Origin: Eubacterium sp. CAG:841 | GTDB taxonomy: Bacteria; Bacillota; Clostridia; Oscillospirales; CAG-272 | Direction of reading: 5' to 3' | Length of the DNA stretch: 43,854 nt | Assembly (NCBI GenBank): GCA_000437375.1 | Contig: FR898235.1 | Location: 35,287-79,140 of the forward strand | In this document: piece by piece, positions 24,087 through 31,524 of the stretch | Layout: each line of letters starts with the position of its first letter | Numbering within the stretch: the stretch's first letter is position 1 | Made by a program: the position numbers and the translations under genes | Notes under the pieces: model-generated | What the model saw: the letters and a program-made list of their open reading frames with translations, nothing else | Databases searched by the model: none | What the model was told of the DNA's origin: nothing

Positions 24087-24428
24087 TTAAATCTGTTCTT
24101 TTACCTTAGCTGCTTTGCCGACTCTGTCGCGTACATAGTAGAGCTTTGCGCGTCTTACTTTACCGTGGCGGATAACTTCGACCTTAGCAACCTTCGGGGA
24201 ATGCAGAGGGAACGTCTTCTCAACGCCTACGCCGTAAGCAATTCTTCTTACAGTGAAGGTCTCGGAAATACCGCCGTTTCTCTTGGCGATAACCGTTCCT
24301 TCAAAGAGCTGAATTCTTTCACGCGTACCCTCGACGATCTTGTTGTGAACTACGACCGTGTCACCTATTTCGAACTTAGGGAGTTCGGTCTTTAATTGCT
24401 CGCTGACAAAAGCTGAAATCTTATCCAT
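24087..24428 (-). CDS. rplS: Large ribosomal subunit protein bL19
   Basis: 113 residues, full length. Conserved FEIGDTVVVHNKIVEG, the RIQLFEGTVIAKRNGG strand and PLHSPKVAKVEVIRHGKVRRAKLYY. bL19 sits at the 30S-50S interface. It stands alone with its own promoter, structured leader and terminator; the usual rimM-trmD upstream partners are absent here. AGGAGG ribosome site. Confidence 0.97.
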   Translation of the reverse strand: MDKISAFVSEQLKTELPKFEIGDTVVVHNKIVEGTRERIQLFEGTVIAKRNGGISETFTVRRIAYGVGVEKTFPLHSPKVAKVEVIRHGKVRRAKLYYVRDRVGKAAKVKEQI

Positions 24429-24446
24429 TGCTTTTTTCCTCCTTTT

Positions 24447-24500
24447 GAATTACAGAGCGTTCATACGAGCATGCAGCGGACCGCTCCATTTGCAATACAG
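24447..24500 (-). promoter_or_regulatory. Putative L19 leader (ribosomal protein autoregulation)
   Basis: The 73-base leader contains AGCGGTCCGCT, and GAGCG in it can pair with the downstream CGCTC, while the single-stranded part may form a pseudoknot. Position and the GCGGTCCGCT core fit the L19 leader of Bacillota, recalled rather than aligned. Would let free L19 repress its own synthesis. Confidence 0.55.
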
Positions 24501-24507
24501 CTTTACC

Positions 24508-24536
24508 ATTATATCAGCCTTTTTCGATAATTGCAA
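24508..24536 (-). promoter_or_regulatory. Promoter of rplS
   Basis: Minus strand TTGCAA (24536-24531), 17 bases, extended TGATATAAT ending at 24508. Confidence 0.8.
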
Positions 24537-24667
24537 TAGTTTTTTGAAATTTTTTATTTGCTTTTTTGCACTTTTTCATTTCAAACTCAAAAGCAATGTC
24601 AAAAAACAAAATTTGCCGCCCATATTCCTCGCCGGCAAAACAAATAATAAAAATAAAAAAGGTATTT

Positions 24668-26110
24668 ATGGATATTTACGAAAACAAAAAAGAAAACTTC
24701 CGTCGCAGGTTTGAAAATATGTCCGACCTTTCCGTGCGCGAGCTGACTTACGGAGATATGAAAATATGTATTTTTTACATTTCAAATTTCTGTTCAAAAA
24801 ATATGATAGCCTCTCAGGTAATAGAACCGATAGCCGCAGCATACGAGCGGGAGGGAAAGATATCGTCTGTCGAAAGCTCGATAGCTTCGGCTTCCCTTTT
24901 GACTGCGTCGGATGAGATTGAAGCCGAGCAAAAGCTGCTTTCCGGCTCTGCCGTGCTTATGTACAGCGGTTCATCGTGCTATGCGCTGTCCGTCGGGACA
25001 AAAAACGAAGAAGGACGTTCGCAAAGCGAGCCCGATACTGAAAACGTAATACGAGGTCCGCACGAAGGTTTTACCGAAAACGGAGAGTCAAACGCAATGC
25101 TCATCCGCCGCCGACTGCATACCTCAAAGCTGAAAAAACTGAACTTCACTGTCGGAACGGAATCAAAGACAGATGTCGCCGTAATGTATATCGAAGGAGT
25201 GGCAGACGAAAATCTGATATCCGAGCTGGTCCGCAGAATAGAAAACATAAATCTGAATGCCGTAACCGATTCCGGCAGCGTGGAAATATGTATTCAGGAC
25301 GGACGCTATGCCCTTTTTCCCACAGTGGGAAATTCGGAACGTCCCGATAAAGTCGCGGCAAAACTGACAGAAGGCAGAGCCGCCGTGATAGTTGACGGCT
25401 CGCCCGTAGTGCTTACCGTACCGTATCTTTTCTGCGAGGGCTTTCAGGTGACGGAAGACTACGCAAAAAGTATGTGGTATGCAAGCTTTATTCGCTTGCT
25501 GCGCTGTATAGCCATGACGATCTCGGTGTGGCTTCCCGCGCTTTTCACGGCGATACTAACCCATCACGAATATATGGTGGAAGCATCGACTCTGAACATA
25601 ATAAACGAATCCCGCAAGGAGCTTTCCTTCTCAATATTCTCGGAGGTCATAGTCGTTTTCCTGCTGTTCGAGCTTGTCCGTGAGGTCGGTCTGCGGATGC
25701 CGAAAGCGGTAGGCTCCGCCGTCGGACTTGTCGGTGCGCTTCTTCTCGGCGACAGCGCCATAGAAGCCGGCATAGCCTCTTCTTCCGTTATGATAATAGT
25801 CGCTCTCGCCGCGCTCTGTAATTTCATTGTTCCGCCGTATATGCACCCGTCAGTGATATACCGATTTATTATGATAATGCTTTCCGGTCTTTTCGGACTT
25901 TACGGATTTTTTATCGGAATGATATGCGGAGTTTCCGCCCTCGCTAAAAAAAGCTCATTCGGAGTGCCGTATCTCTCGCCTATTGCGCCGATCTCGCCCG
26001 AAGGCATGCGTGATTTCCCCATAATGACGCCTATATGGTCAATGACCGTCGCGCCGACGGCGATAACGGGAAAGAGAATAATCCGCTCGCAAAGGAGACC
26101 GCGCAAATGA
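24668..26110 (+). CDS. GerA-family spore germination receptor subunit A
   Basis: 480 residues. Cytoplasmic N-terminal domain (about 1-260) followed by membrane segments in the last 220 residues, the normal GerAA/GerBA layout. Family landmarks: LLSGSAVLMYSGSSCYALSV, GPHEGFTENGESNAMLIRRR, the VMYIEGVAD strand, LPALFTAILTHHEYMV, LVREVGLRMPKAVGSAVG and VPPYMHPSV. Subunit A helps sense germinants in the inner spore membrane. ATG at 24668 behind AAAAAAGG; an earlier in-frame start is low-complexity. No sigma-A promoter; a poor sigma-G-like CATATTC lies at about 24630. ATGA overlap with next gene. Confidence 0.95.
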   Translation: MDIYENKKENFRRRFENMSDLSVRELTYGDMKICIFYISNFCSKNMIASQVIEPIAAAYEREGKISSVESSIASASLLTASDEIEAEQKLLSGSAVLMYSGSSCYALSVGTKNEEGRSQSEPDTENVIRGPHEGFTENGESNAMLIRRRLHTSKLKKLNFTVGTESKTDVAVMYIEGVADENLISELVRRIENINLNAVTDSGSVEICIQDGRYALFPTVGNSERPDKVAAKLTEGRAAVIVDGSPVVLTVPYLFCEGFQVTEDYAKSMWYASFIRLLRCIAMTISVWLPALFTAILTHHEYMVEASTLNIINESRKELSFSIFSEVIVVFLLFELVREVGLRMPKAVGSAVGLVGALLLGDSAIEAGIASSSVMIIVALAALCNFIVPPYMHPSVIYRFIMIMLSGLFGLYGFFIGMICGVSALAKKSSFGVPYLSPIAPISPEGMRDFPIMTPIWSMTVAPTAITGKRIIRSQRRPRK

Positions 26111-26916
26111 CTTTTGAAAAAGGACTTACGCCCCGTCAGCTTTTCTTTCTGTCTGCGGCATATATGCTTTCGGGAGCATTTATATTCCGCACGCGCGGAG
26201 TGTTCACACTTGCCGTTTCTTTTCTTCTCTGGACAGTGATCTCGGGCGCTACGGTGATATTAAAAAACCGAAAGCCCGACATACTTTCCGGCGGAGTATT
26301 TTCCGCCGTACTTGCGGCGACATGCGCCTTTACCGCAGCTTTGGATATATTTGCGCTTTACGGTTTTTCATCCGTACACGAAAGCGGAGTTTCCACGCTC
26401 GTGTTTATTTTCTCAGCGGTCGCTGTATGTGTTTTCTTTTTCACTGAAATAAAATTGCTCGGAAGACTTTCCGAGCTTGCACCGTATCTTTTCGCAATAG
26501 CCACGCTGACATCGCTGCCTTATCTTCGAATATCGCTTTCCGCCTTTGACGGCGGATATATCTTTCCGTGCTTTTTTCCTGCAGTACCGATAATTCTTTG
26601 CAGCGAAGCGTGCGATGCGGCAAGCTCTCCTTCTCCGGCGCTCGCCGCAAACAAAAACATAGGAAAGCCGTTTTTCTGCTCGCTTTTCGGGGCACTTTCG
26701 GGAACACTTCTTTATATTCCTTTTTCCGCATCGAATTTTTCGGAAAACGGAATTCTTCTCGTTTTCATCTGGTCAACAGCATTCCTGCGGCTTTCATGCG
26801 ACTTCTTTTCCGTCGCGCGCCTTTGCCGTGAAAAACACGGATTTCTTCCCGCCGCCGCATTTTCCGCTTTTGTGTTCTTTGCTTTTTTCTGTATATCAAA
26901 AACGCCTCCCGTGTGA
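26107..26916 (+). CDS. Short GerAB-like germination membrane protein
   Basis: 269 residues with about eight hydrophobic segments. The opening EKGLTPRQLFFLSAAYMLSG corresponds to the ISxRQ start of GerAB permease-like subunits of the amino acid-polyamine superfamily, but the protein is about 90 residues shorter than the usual 360 and later helices are divergent. It starts inside the GerA stop (ATGA), which supports the subunit B reading. No GerAC lipoprotein follows: the next feature is a terminator. Could be a reduced or specialised subunit, or partly decayed. Confidence 0.75.
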   Translation: MTFEKGLTPRQLFFLSAAYMLSGAFIFRTRGVFTLAVSFLLWTVISGATVILKNRKPDILSGGVFSAVLAATCAFTAALDIFALYGFSSVHESGVSTLVFIFSAVAVCVFFFTEIKLLGRLSELAPYLFAIATLTSLPYLRISLSAFDGGYIFPCFFPAVPIILCSEACDAASSPSPALAANKNIGKPFFCSLFGALSGTLLYIPFSASNFSENGILLVFIWSTAFLRLSCDFFSVARLCREKHGFLPAAAFSAFVFFAFFCISKTPPV

Positions 26917-26927
26917 GGAGGCGTTTT
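26899..26927. terminator. Bidirectional terminator between germination operon and GNAT gene
   Basis: 11-bp stem AAAACGCCTCC/GGAGGCGTTTT with a 7-base loop that contains the stop codon of the upstream gene. Confidence 0.85.
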
Positions 26928-26928
26928 A

Positions 26929-27453
26929 TTACATATGAAAATAACTGTGGCAGGTATGTTCTTCCCTCAGTGCTTTGAAGTACATAGTATAGTCTTCAGC
27001 ATACGTATATCCGCACTTTTCCATCACCTTGGCAGAAGCTTTGTTTTCCGCAAAACAATCCGCAAAGCAACAGTCAAAACGCGAAAGCAGATAATCGGTT
27101 ACGGTTTTCACCGTTTCCGTACCATAGCCCTTGTTCTGATATTCTTTTCCTATTACAAATCCGAGACCGACACAGAATTTTCCCGAAAGTTCGGGAAGCT
27201 CCGTTTTGTATTTTCCGACGTGAATATATCCTATAAGCTTTTCATCGAGCAGTATCGCAATACAGGTATTATACATTGTAAGTGCAGCGAAGAAATCGTC
27301 AAAATCCTTTTGCGTTTTTGCAGGTAAAAATCCTGCGGTCCTTGTCACCTCCGCATCGGACAAAAGCTCGGAAAGCGTAACCTTGTCACTGCTCTGCATA
27401 AGCCGATACCGAAGTCTTTCTGAGCTCAACGTCTTCCCTTCAAGACCTATCAT
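26929..27453 (-). CDS. GNAT acetyltransferase (RimJ/RimL-like)
   Basis: 174 residues. N-acetyltransferase fold with LSSERLRYRLMQSSDKVTL, GLGFVIGKEYQNKGYGTETVK (acetyl-CoA loop Q-x-x-G-x-G) and ENKASAKVMEKCGY. Substrate not deducible. The ATG at 27453 has GGGAG at 8 bases; an in-frame start 39 bases upstream would run into truB and has no ribosome site. It follows truB by 31 bases and is likely the last gene of the rbfA operon, where many Bacillota have ribF. Confidence 0.9.
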   Translation of the reverse strand: MIGLEGKTLSSERLRYRLMQSSDKVTLSELLSDAEVTRTAGFLPAKTQKDFDDFFAALTMYNTCIAILLDEKLIGYIHVGKYKTELPELSGKFCVGLGFVIGKEYQNKGYGTETVKTVTDYLLSRFDCCFADCFAENKASAKVMEKCGYTYAEDYTMYFKALREEHTCHSYFHM

Positions 27454-27484
27454 ACTGTGTTCTCCCTTCCTGTGCAAGCTTGCG

Positions 27485-28387
27485 CTATACAACGCGCATA
27501 AACAGCTTTATCGCCGTACCGTCAGGATATTGCTTCACTTCTCCCACGCCCGCAAAGCCGTCATTTGTGTATACTCTTACGCGCTCTCCGCAAGTAAAAG
27601 ACGTGCCTATCTTCTTCTGATATATTTCGCATCCGCAAAGACAAAGCCGCGCATAAAAATCTGTCAAAGTGATTTTTTCAAGCTCCGGAAAAAGCTCCTC
27701 TGCGGGAATCAGCTTTGCCGTGCGTTCTTCGGAGGAAAGTGCCTCAAGCTCTTCGGGCGTTACAGCGCCGTCGAGATTAAAACCACCCGAGGAATACCTG
27801 CAGAGTGCGCTCATCGTCGCACCGCAACCGAGCTTTTTACCTATATCCTCGCAAAGCGTCCGTATGTACGTCCCCTTTGAGCAGGCTATCCGCATTTTGT
27901 ATGTGTCGTCATCGCCGTCTATGTCTATTGACGATATATAAAGTTCACGAGGCTCAAGCTCTACTGTTTTTCCCTCGCGCGCAAGCTCGTAAAGCTTTTT
28001 ACCGTCTACTTTGATTGCGCTGTACATGGGCGGCGTCTGCATATATTGCCCAACAAAGCTTTTCGCCGCGGAAACGACTTCGTCTCTCTGTGGGATATCA
28101 TCGTTTCGGGAAAGAATTTTCCCTGTTATATCAGCTGTGTCTGTAACTATGCCAAGCTTCATTTCGGCATCATACACCTTGTCCTGCGCCGTCACATAAT
28201 CGGAAGCCTTTACGGCTTTACCCACAAGCACTATTAAAAGTCCCGTTGCCATAGGATCAAGCGTGCCCGTATGTCCGACACTGCGCGTGCCGTAAAGACG
28301 CCGCACTTTAGCAACAACATCGTGGGAAGTTATTCCCTTCGGCTTATTTACAAGCAACACGCCTCCAGTTGGTATTTCATTTTTCAA
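27485..28387 (-). CDS. truB: tRNA pseudouridine-55 synthase
   Basis: 300 residues. Makes pseudouridine 55 in the T-loop of tRNAs. Catalytic Asp44 in GHTGTLDPMATGLL, KVYDAEMKLG, and the PPMYSAIKVDGKKLYELAREG segment are all intact; a PUA domain occupies the C-terminus. Start TTG at 28387 chosen because GAGGAG is 7 bases upstream; another TTG five codons earlier lacks a site. The start overlaps the nrnA stop. Confidence 0.95.
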   Translation of the reverse strand: MKNEIPTGGVLLVNKPKGITSHDVVAKVRRLYGTRSVGHTGTLDPMATGLLIVLVGKAVKASDYVTAQDKVYDAEMKLGIVTDTADITGKILSRNDDIPQRDEVVSAAKSFVGQYMQTPPMYSAIKVDGKKLYELAREGKTVELEPRELYISSIDIDGDDDTYKMRIACSKGTYIRTLCEDIGKKLGCGATMSALCRYSSGGFNLDGAVTPEELEALSSEERTAKLIPAEELFPELEKITLTDFYARLCLCGCEIYQKKIGTSFTCGERVRVYTNDGFAGVGEVKQYPDGTAIKLFMRVV

Positions 28388-29357
28388 AGCCGCACTCCTC
28401 AACTATTCTTTTGACCGCACCGTCAACCTCGTCCGCCGTGACGCTGCATCCCGCAGCTCCCACATGACCGCCTCCGCCGAATATGGCGCATATTCTTGCC
28501 ATGTCGATATCGCCTGTCGAGCGGGTGGATATTTTATATGCTCCGGGCGTTCTCTCGCGGGCAAATATTGCAACCTTTACGCCCTCAGCCCGCCTTATGA
28601 CGTTTATAACATCATATGTGTCTTCGTCCTCAAAGCCGTGCGCCGCTTTATCGGCTTCCGTTATCTTTACATAGGATATTTTCCCTCCGCAAAGATACTT
28701 TACGTTGTCCATAGCAAAAGCCTCTGCCGCAAGTGCGGTCTTGCTTTTCATTTCAAAAAGATTGCGGCATATCTGAAAATGGTTTGCGCCGCATTCTATA
28801 AGCTTCGCCGCTATCTTATGCGTATACGGCGTTGTGTTCGCATAGCGGAAACCGCCCGTATCCGCCGCAAGCGCGGCATAGAGCAGCGACGCCGTTCTTT
28901 CCGGAATTTGGCCCTGTATCATACGGTTTATTACTCTGTAAACTATTTCGGCGCAGGCTCCCGCGTCGGGATCGACAAATCTGTATGTTGCAAGATCCTC
29001 GTGACAGGAATGATGGTCAAGCGAAAGGTCTATCTTTGCCGCAAGATAATGATATTTTCCGAGCTGATTCGGAGACGCCACATCAACCGATATAAGAAAT
29101 TTTGGCGTAAAATCGGCGGGAATATCTTCTATTCCGAAAAAGCGCTTCCCTTCTGTAAGGAACATAAGCGACTGTGGTATTTTGTCACAGCACACCATAT
29201 ACGCTTTTTTTCCCAAAGAACGGAGCGTTATCACAAGCGAAAGCGCCGAGCCTATCGTATCCGAATCGGGATTTTCATGCATGAAAATAAGAAAATTTTC
29301 GTTTCTCTCAAGAATCTTTCTTATACCGTTTATCGTAATATTATTGCTCGTCGTCAC
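28377..29357 (-). CDS. nrnA: DHH-DHHA1 phosphoesterase, NrnA family (nanoRNase / pAp phosphatase)
   Basis: 326 residues. Catalytic motifs: HENPDSDTIGS (H27, D31, D33), SVDVAS (D92), DHHSCH (D114-H116) and the DHHA1 loop GGGGHVGAAG. The enzyme clears 2-5-base RNAs or pAp, or pApA from c-di-AMP breakdown. GTG start with GGAG, overlapping the rbfA end by 17 bases. A GdpP that makes pApA is encoded elsewhere in the window (38606-40648), so the two may form one pathway. Confidence 0.93.
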   Translation of the reverse strand: MTTSNNITINGIRKILERNENFLIFMHENPDSDTIGSALSLVITLRSLGKKAYMVCCDKIPQSLMFLTEGKRFFGIEDIPADFTPKFLISVDVASPNQLGKYHYLAAKIDLSLDHHSCHEDLATYRFVDPDAGACAEIVYRVINRMIQGQIPERTASLLYAALAADTGGFRYANTTPYTHKIAAKLIECGANHFQICRNLFEMKSKTALAAEAFAMDNVKYLCGGKISYVKITEADKAAHGFEDEDTYDVINVIRRAEGVKVAIFARERTPGAYKISTRSTGDIDMARICAIFGGGGHVGAAGCSVTADEVDGAVKRIVEECGFEK

Positions 29358-29730
29358 CTTGCTCCTCCTTTTCGGTATCGCTTGTCACGCCCGTCTGTTT
29401 AAGAAGCTCGAATATATTCGCGCCGCGTTTTATAGCGTCGTCGTATTCAAAAGTGAATTCGGGAGTAGCGCGCATATTAAGCGTTTCCGCAACGGTATGA
29501 CGGATAAAGCCCGCCGCGCTGTAAAGCCCTTTTTTTATTTCTTTTATCTTTTCCGAATCGGCGCCCAACACCGAAAAATATACCTTTGCGTATTTAAGGT
29601 CACCCGAAACCTCACACTGCGTGACCGTTATAAGCTCTCCCGCAACACGGGGGTCCTTCACCGAACGTATAGCTTCGGCAACAACGCGTCCGACTTCATC
29701 GTTTACGCGCGCTCTTCTGTATCTTGCCAT
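29341..29730 (-). CDS. rbfA: 30S ribosome-binding factor RbfA
   Basis: 129 residues. KH-like fold with MARYRRARVNDEV, VKDPRVAGELITVTQCEVSGDL, AKVYFSVLG and the ending of helix 3 TLNMRATPEFTF. Helps mature the 30S subunit. Acidic tail EEQGDDEQ. It heads rbfA-nrnA-truB with its own promoter and no infB-nusA upstream. Confidence 0.95.
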   Translation of the reverse strand: MARYRRARVNDEVGRVVAEAIRSVKDPRVAGELITVTQCEVSGDLKYAKVYFSVLGADSEKIKEIKKGLYSAAGFIRHTVAETLNMRATPEFTFEYDDAIKRGANIFELLKQTGVTSDTEKEEQGDDEQ

Positions 29731-29775
29731 AATTATTTTTTCCTTTCGGCAACAAATGATATTTTCACATAAATC

Positions 29776-29805
29776 ATTATATCACAAGTCTGTGCGGAAT
29801 AACAA
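29776..29805 (-). promoter_or_regulatory. Promoter of rbfA operon
   Basis: Minus strand TTGTTA (29805-29800), 18 bases, extended TGATATAAT ending at 29776. Confidence 0.6.
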
Positions 29806-29843
29806 GATTTTTTTAAAAATAGAGCAAAGAACCTTGCGTGTAA

Positions 29844-29872
29844 TTGACAGGATTTTATTTGTATGATATAAT
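29844..29872 (+). promoter_or_regulatory. Promoter of TerB-ATPase-beta-galactosidase run
   Basis: Perfect TTGACA (29844-29849), 17 bases, TATAAT (29867-29872) with extended TGA. Divergent from the rbfA promoter. Confidence 0.85.
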
Positions 29873-29908
29873 TATATAATAACGAAATTGCGGAAGGAGG
29901 AAACACAA

Positions 29909-31522
29909 GTGGCAAAAACAAACGATAATCGCGACGATTTCTGGGATCTGAGCGAGCTTGAACCGAAAAAGAAATACATAGCCCACCCCACATTTGACAC
30001 TTCCTCCGTTACCGTTGACACAAAGTCAATCGAAAACCCGCGCGGAATTCCGATACCCAAACCGAAAGAAAGAGAAAACAATGTTCCACGCCCGTGTTTT
30101 TCTTATGCTCCGAAAAACTCTCTGATAAAAAGCGTCACCGTCTGCGGCTGGCCCGCACGGTTTTCGTTTTACTCAAAGTTTCATTCCGAAGCCGTTGAGT
30201 ATTTCAATATTATAGGAAAAGAATGTCCGGAGGAAAAATTCTTCGCATACACTCCGCAATACGAACAGCTTTCAAGGAATCAGTCAGATTATTACTTTTA
30301 TTTCCGCGAGCTTGTTCGCAGAGGTGAATATCCGAAAGCGGACAGCAGCTATATTTTTCTTCTGCTTTATGAAATAATAAACATTCCCGAGCTTCTCAAG
30401 CCCGAAAAAGGAGCTGAGCTTATAGCAAATATATGGGAAGCTTACAGAGGAACTTATCCTTACCTTGACAGATATATAGGCGAATGGCTGTGCGATTACT
30501 GTCTTATACACAGGCTCGGAATTCCGAAAAAAGTCCTGTCATTTTCAGGCGATATAACAGGCAATGTTTCCTTGCCGGAATTTTATGAAAATCCCTTGAG
30601 CGGTTCTTTTCCTTTTGAATCCATATTAAAATTTTCATCATGCGATTATAAAAAAAGCCGCTTTTATCCGGAAAACAAGAACAAGTACGATCTTCATATT
30701 CCTACAGCCGCTGTGCTTGCTGTAAAAAGCTTTTTTGAAAACGGAATTCCAAACGGATTTCTTATGGAATCGCACGAAATACGTGACAGTTTTCAAGGCG
30801 CTGTTGCTTATGTCGGTGTAAAATACAAAATAAACATAACTTGTTTATCACTAAGAAAAAGCAGAGAATATCATCAGCTTTGTTCCGCCGTAATAAAAGC
30901 CTGCGAAAATGAACTGAGAGCCGCACTCGGAATAAAATCACGGTATTCGGTAAAGGCGCTTCCCGAAATATGTAAAAAAGCGATATGCGAATATTTTGAC
31001 GGGTTCTATCCGCTGCGCCGCGCAAAAAAGCGTGCGCCCACACCGGAAGAGGAAGCTCCGTATATGCGTTTTTATGCGCCGCGCCACGTCGGCGAAGCCG
31101 ACATTGCGCGCGCCCTGCGCATAGAAGAAAACGCCTGGCAAACCGCAAAACTTCTCGAACCAGAAAATGATAATACCGATATTGCACCGGCGCAGGACGC
31201 GCGCCCCTCGCCGGACGGCGAGGCGGCGCGGCGCCTTATTCAGGAGGAATGCTGCGCGGCGGGTGGAGAACTTTGCTCTGCACTGCTTTCGATTGATGAA
31301 AAATACCGCTTCATCACAGCGGCGGCACTTGAAAACAATTTCAAAGAGCGTTGCGCAAAATATTACGTAATGCCGGATGAAGCCGCAAGAATCATAAATG
31401 AAGCAGCTTACGATTTTACCGGAGATATCCTCATTGACGAAGATTTCTGCATACTCGAAGATTATATAAGCGATACCGAAAATGCACTCAAAGCTATCGG
31501 TATTTCGCTTTCGGAGGAATAA
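29909..31522 (+). CDS. TerB_N and TerB_C domain protein
   Basis: 537 residues from GTG behind GGAGG. After a charged N-terminal tail comes a TerB_N-type domain (about 75-210), recognised by FFAYTPQYEQL, NQSDYYFYFRELVRRGEY and SSYIFLLLYEIIN. A middle region (about 210-380), a Pro/Glu/Arg-rich linker (about 380-440) and a TerB_C-type domain follow (about 440-530, with AARIINEAAYDFTGD). There is no full TerB domain between them. Proteins of this architecture occur with P-loop ATPases and helicases in predicted DNA-processing or stress/defence clusters; mechanism unknown. Cytoplasmic. Stop is 2 bases from the ATPase start, so the pair is one unit. Confidence 0.85.
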   Translation: MAKTNDNRDDFWDLSELEPKKKYIAHPTFDTSSVTVDTKSIENPRGIPIPKPKERENNVPRPCFSYAPKNSLIKSVTVCGWPARFSFYSKFHSEAVEYFNIIGKECPEEKFFAYTPQYEQLSRNQSDYYFYFRELVRRGEYPKADSSYIFLLLYEIINIPELLKPEKGAELIANIWEAYRGTYPYLDRYIGEWLCDYCLIHRLGIPKKVLSFSGDITGNVSLPEFYENPLSGSFPFESILKFSSCDYKKSRFYPENKNKYDLHIPTAAVLAVKSFFENGIPNGFLMESHEIRDSFQGAVAYVGVKYKINITCLSLRKSREYHQLCSAVIKACENELRAALGIKSRYSVKALPEICKKAICEYFDGFYPLRRAKKRAPTPEEEAPYMRFYAPRHVGEADIARALRIEENAWQTAKLLEPENDNTDIAPAQDARPSPDGEAARRLIQEECCAAGGELCSALLSIDEKYRFITAAALENNFKERCAKYYVMPDEAARIINEAAYDFTGDILIDEDFCILEDYISDTENALKAIGISLSEE

Positions 31523-31524
31523 TA

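Noticed and set aside
28464..29402. Long plus-strand frame opposite nrnA
   Set aside because: Antisense to a gene with all DHH motifs; no domain or ribosome site.
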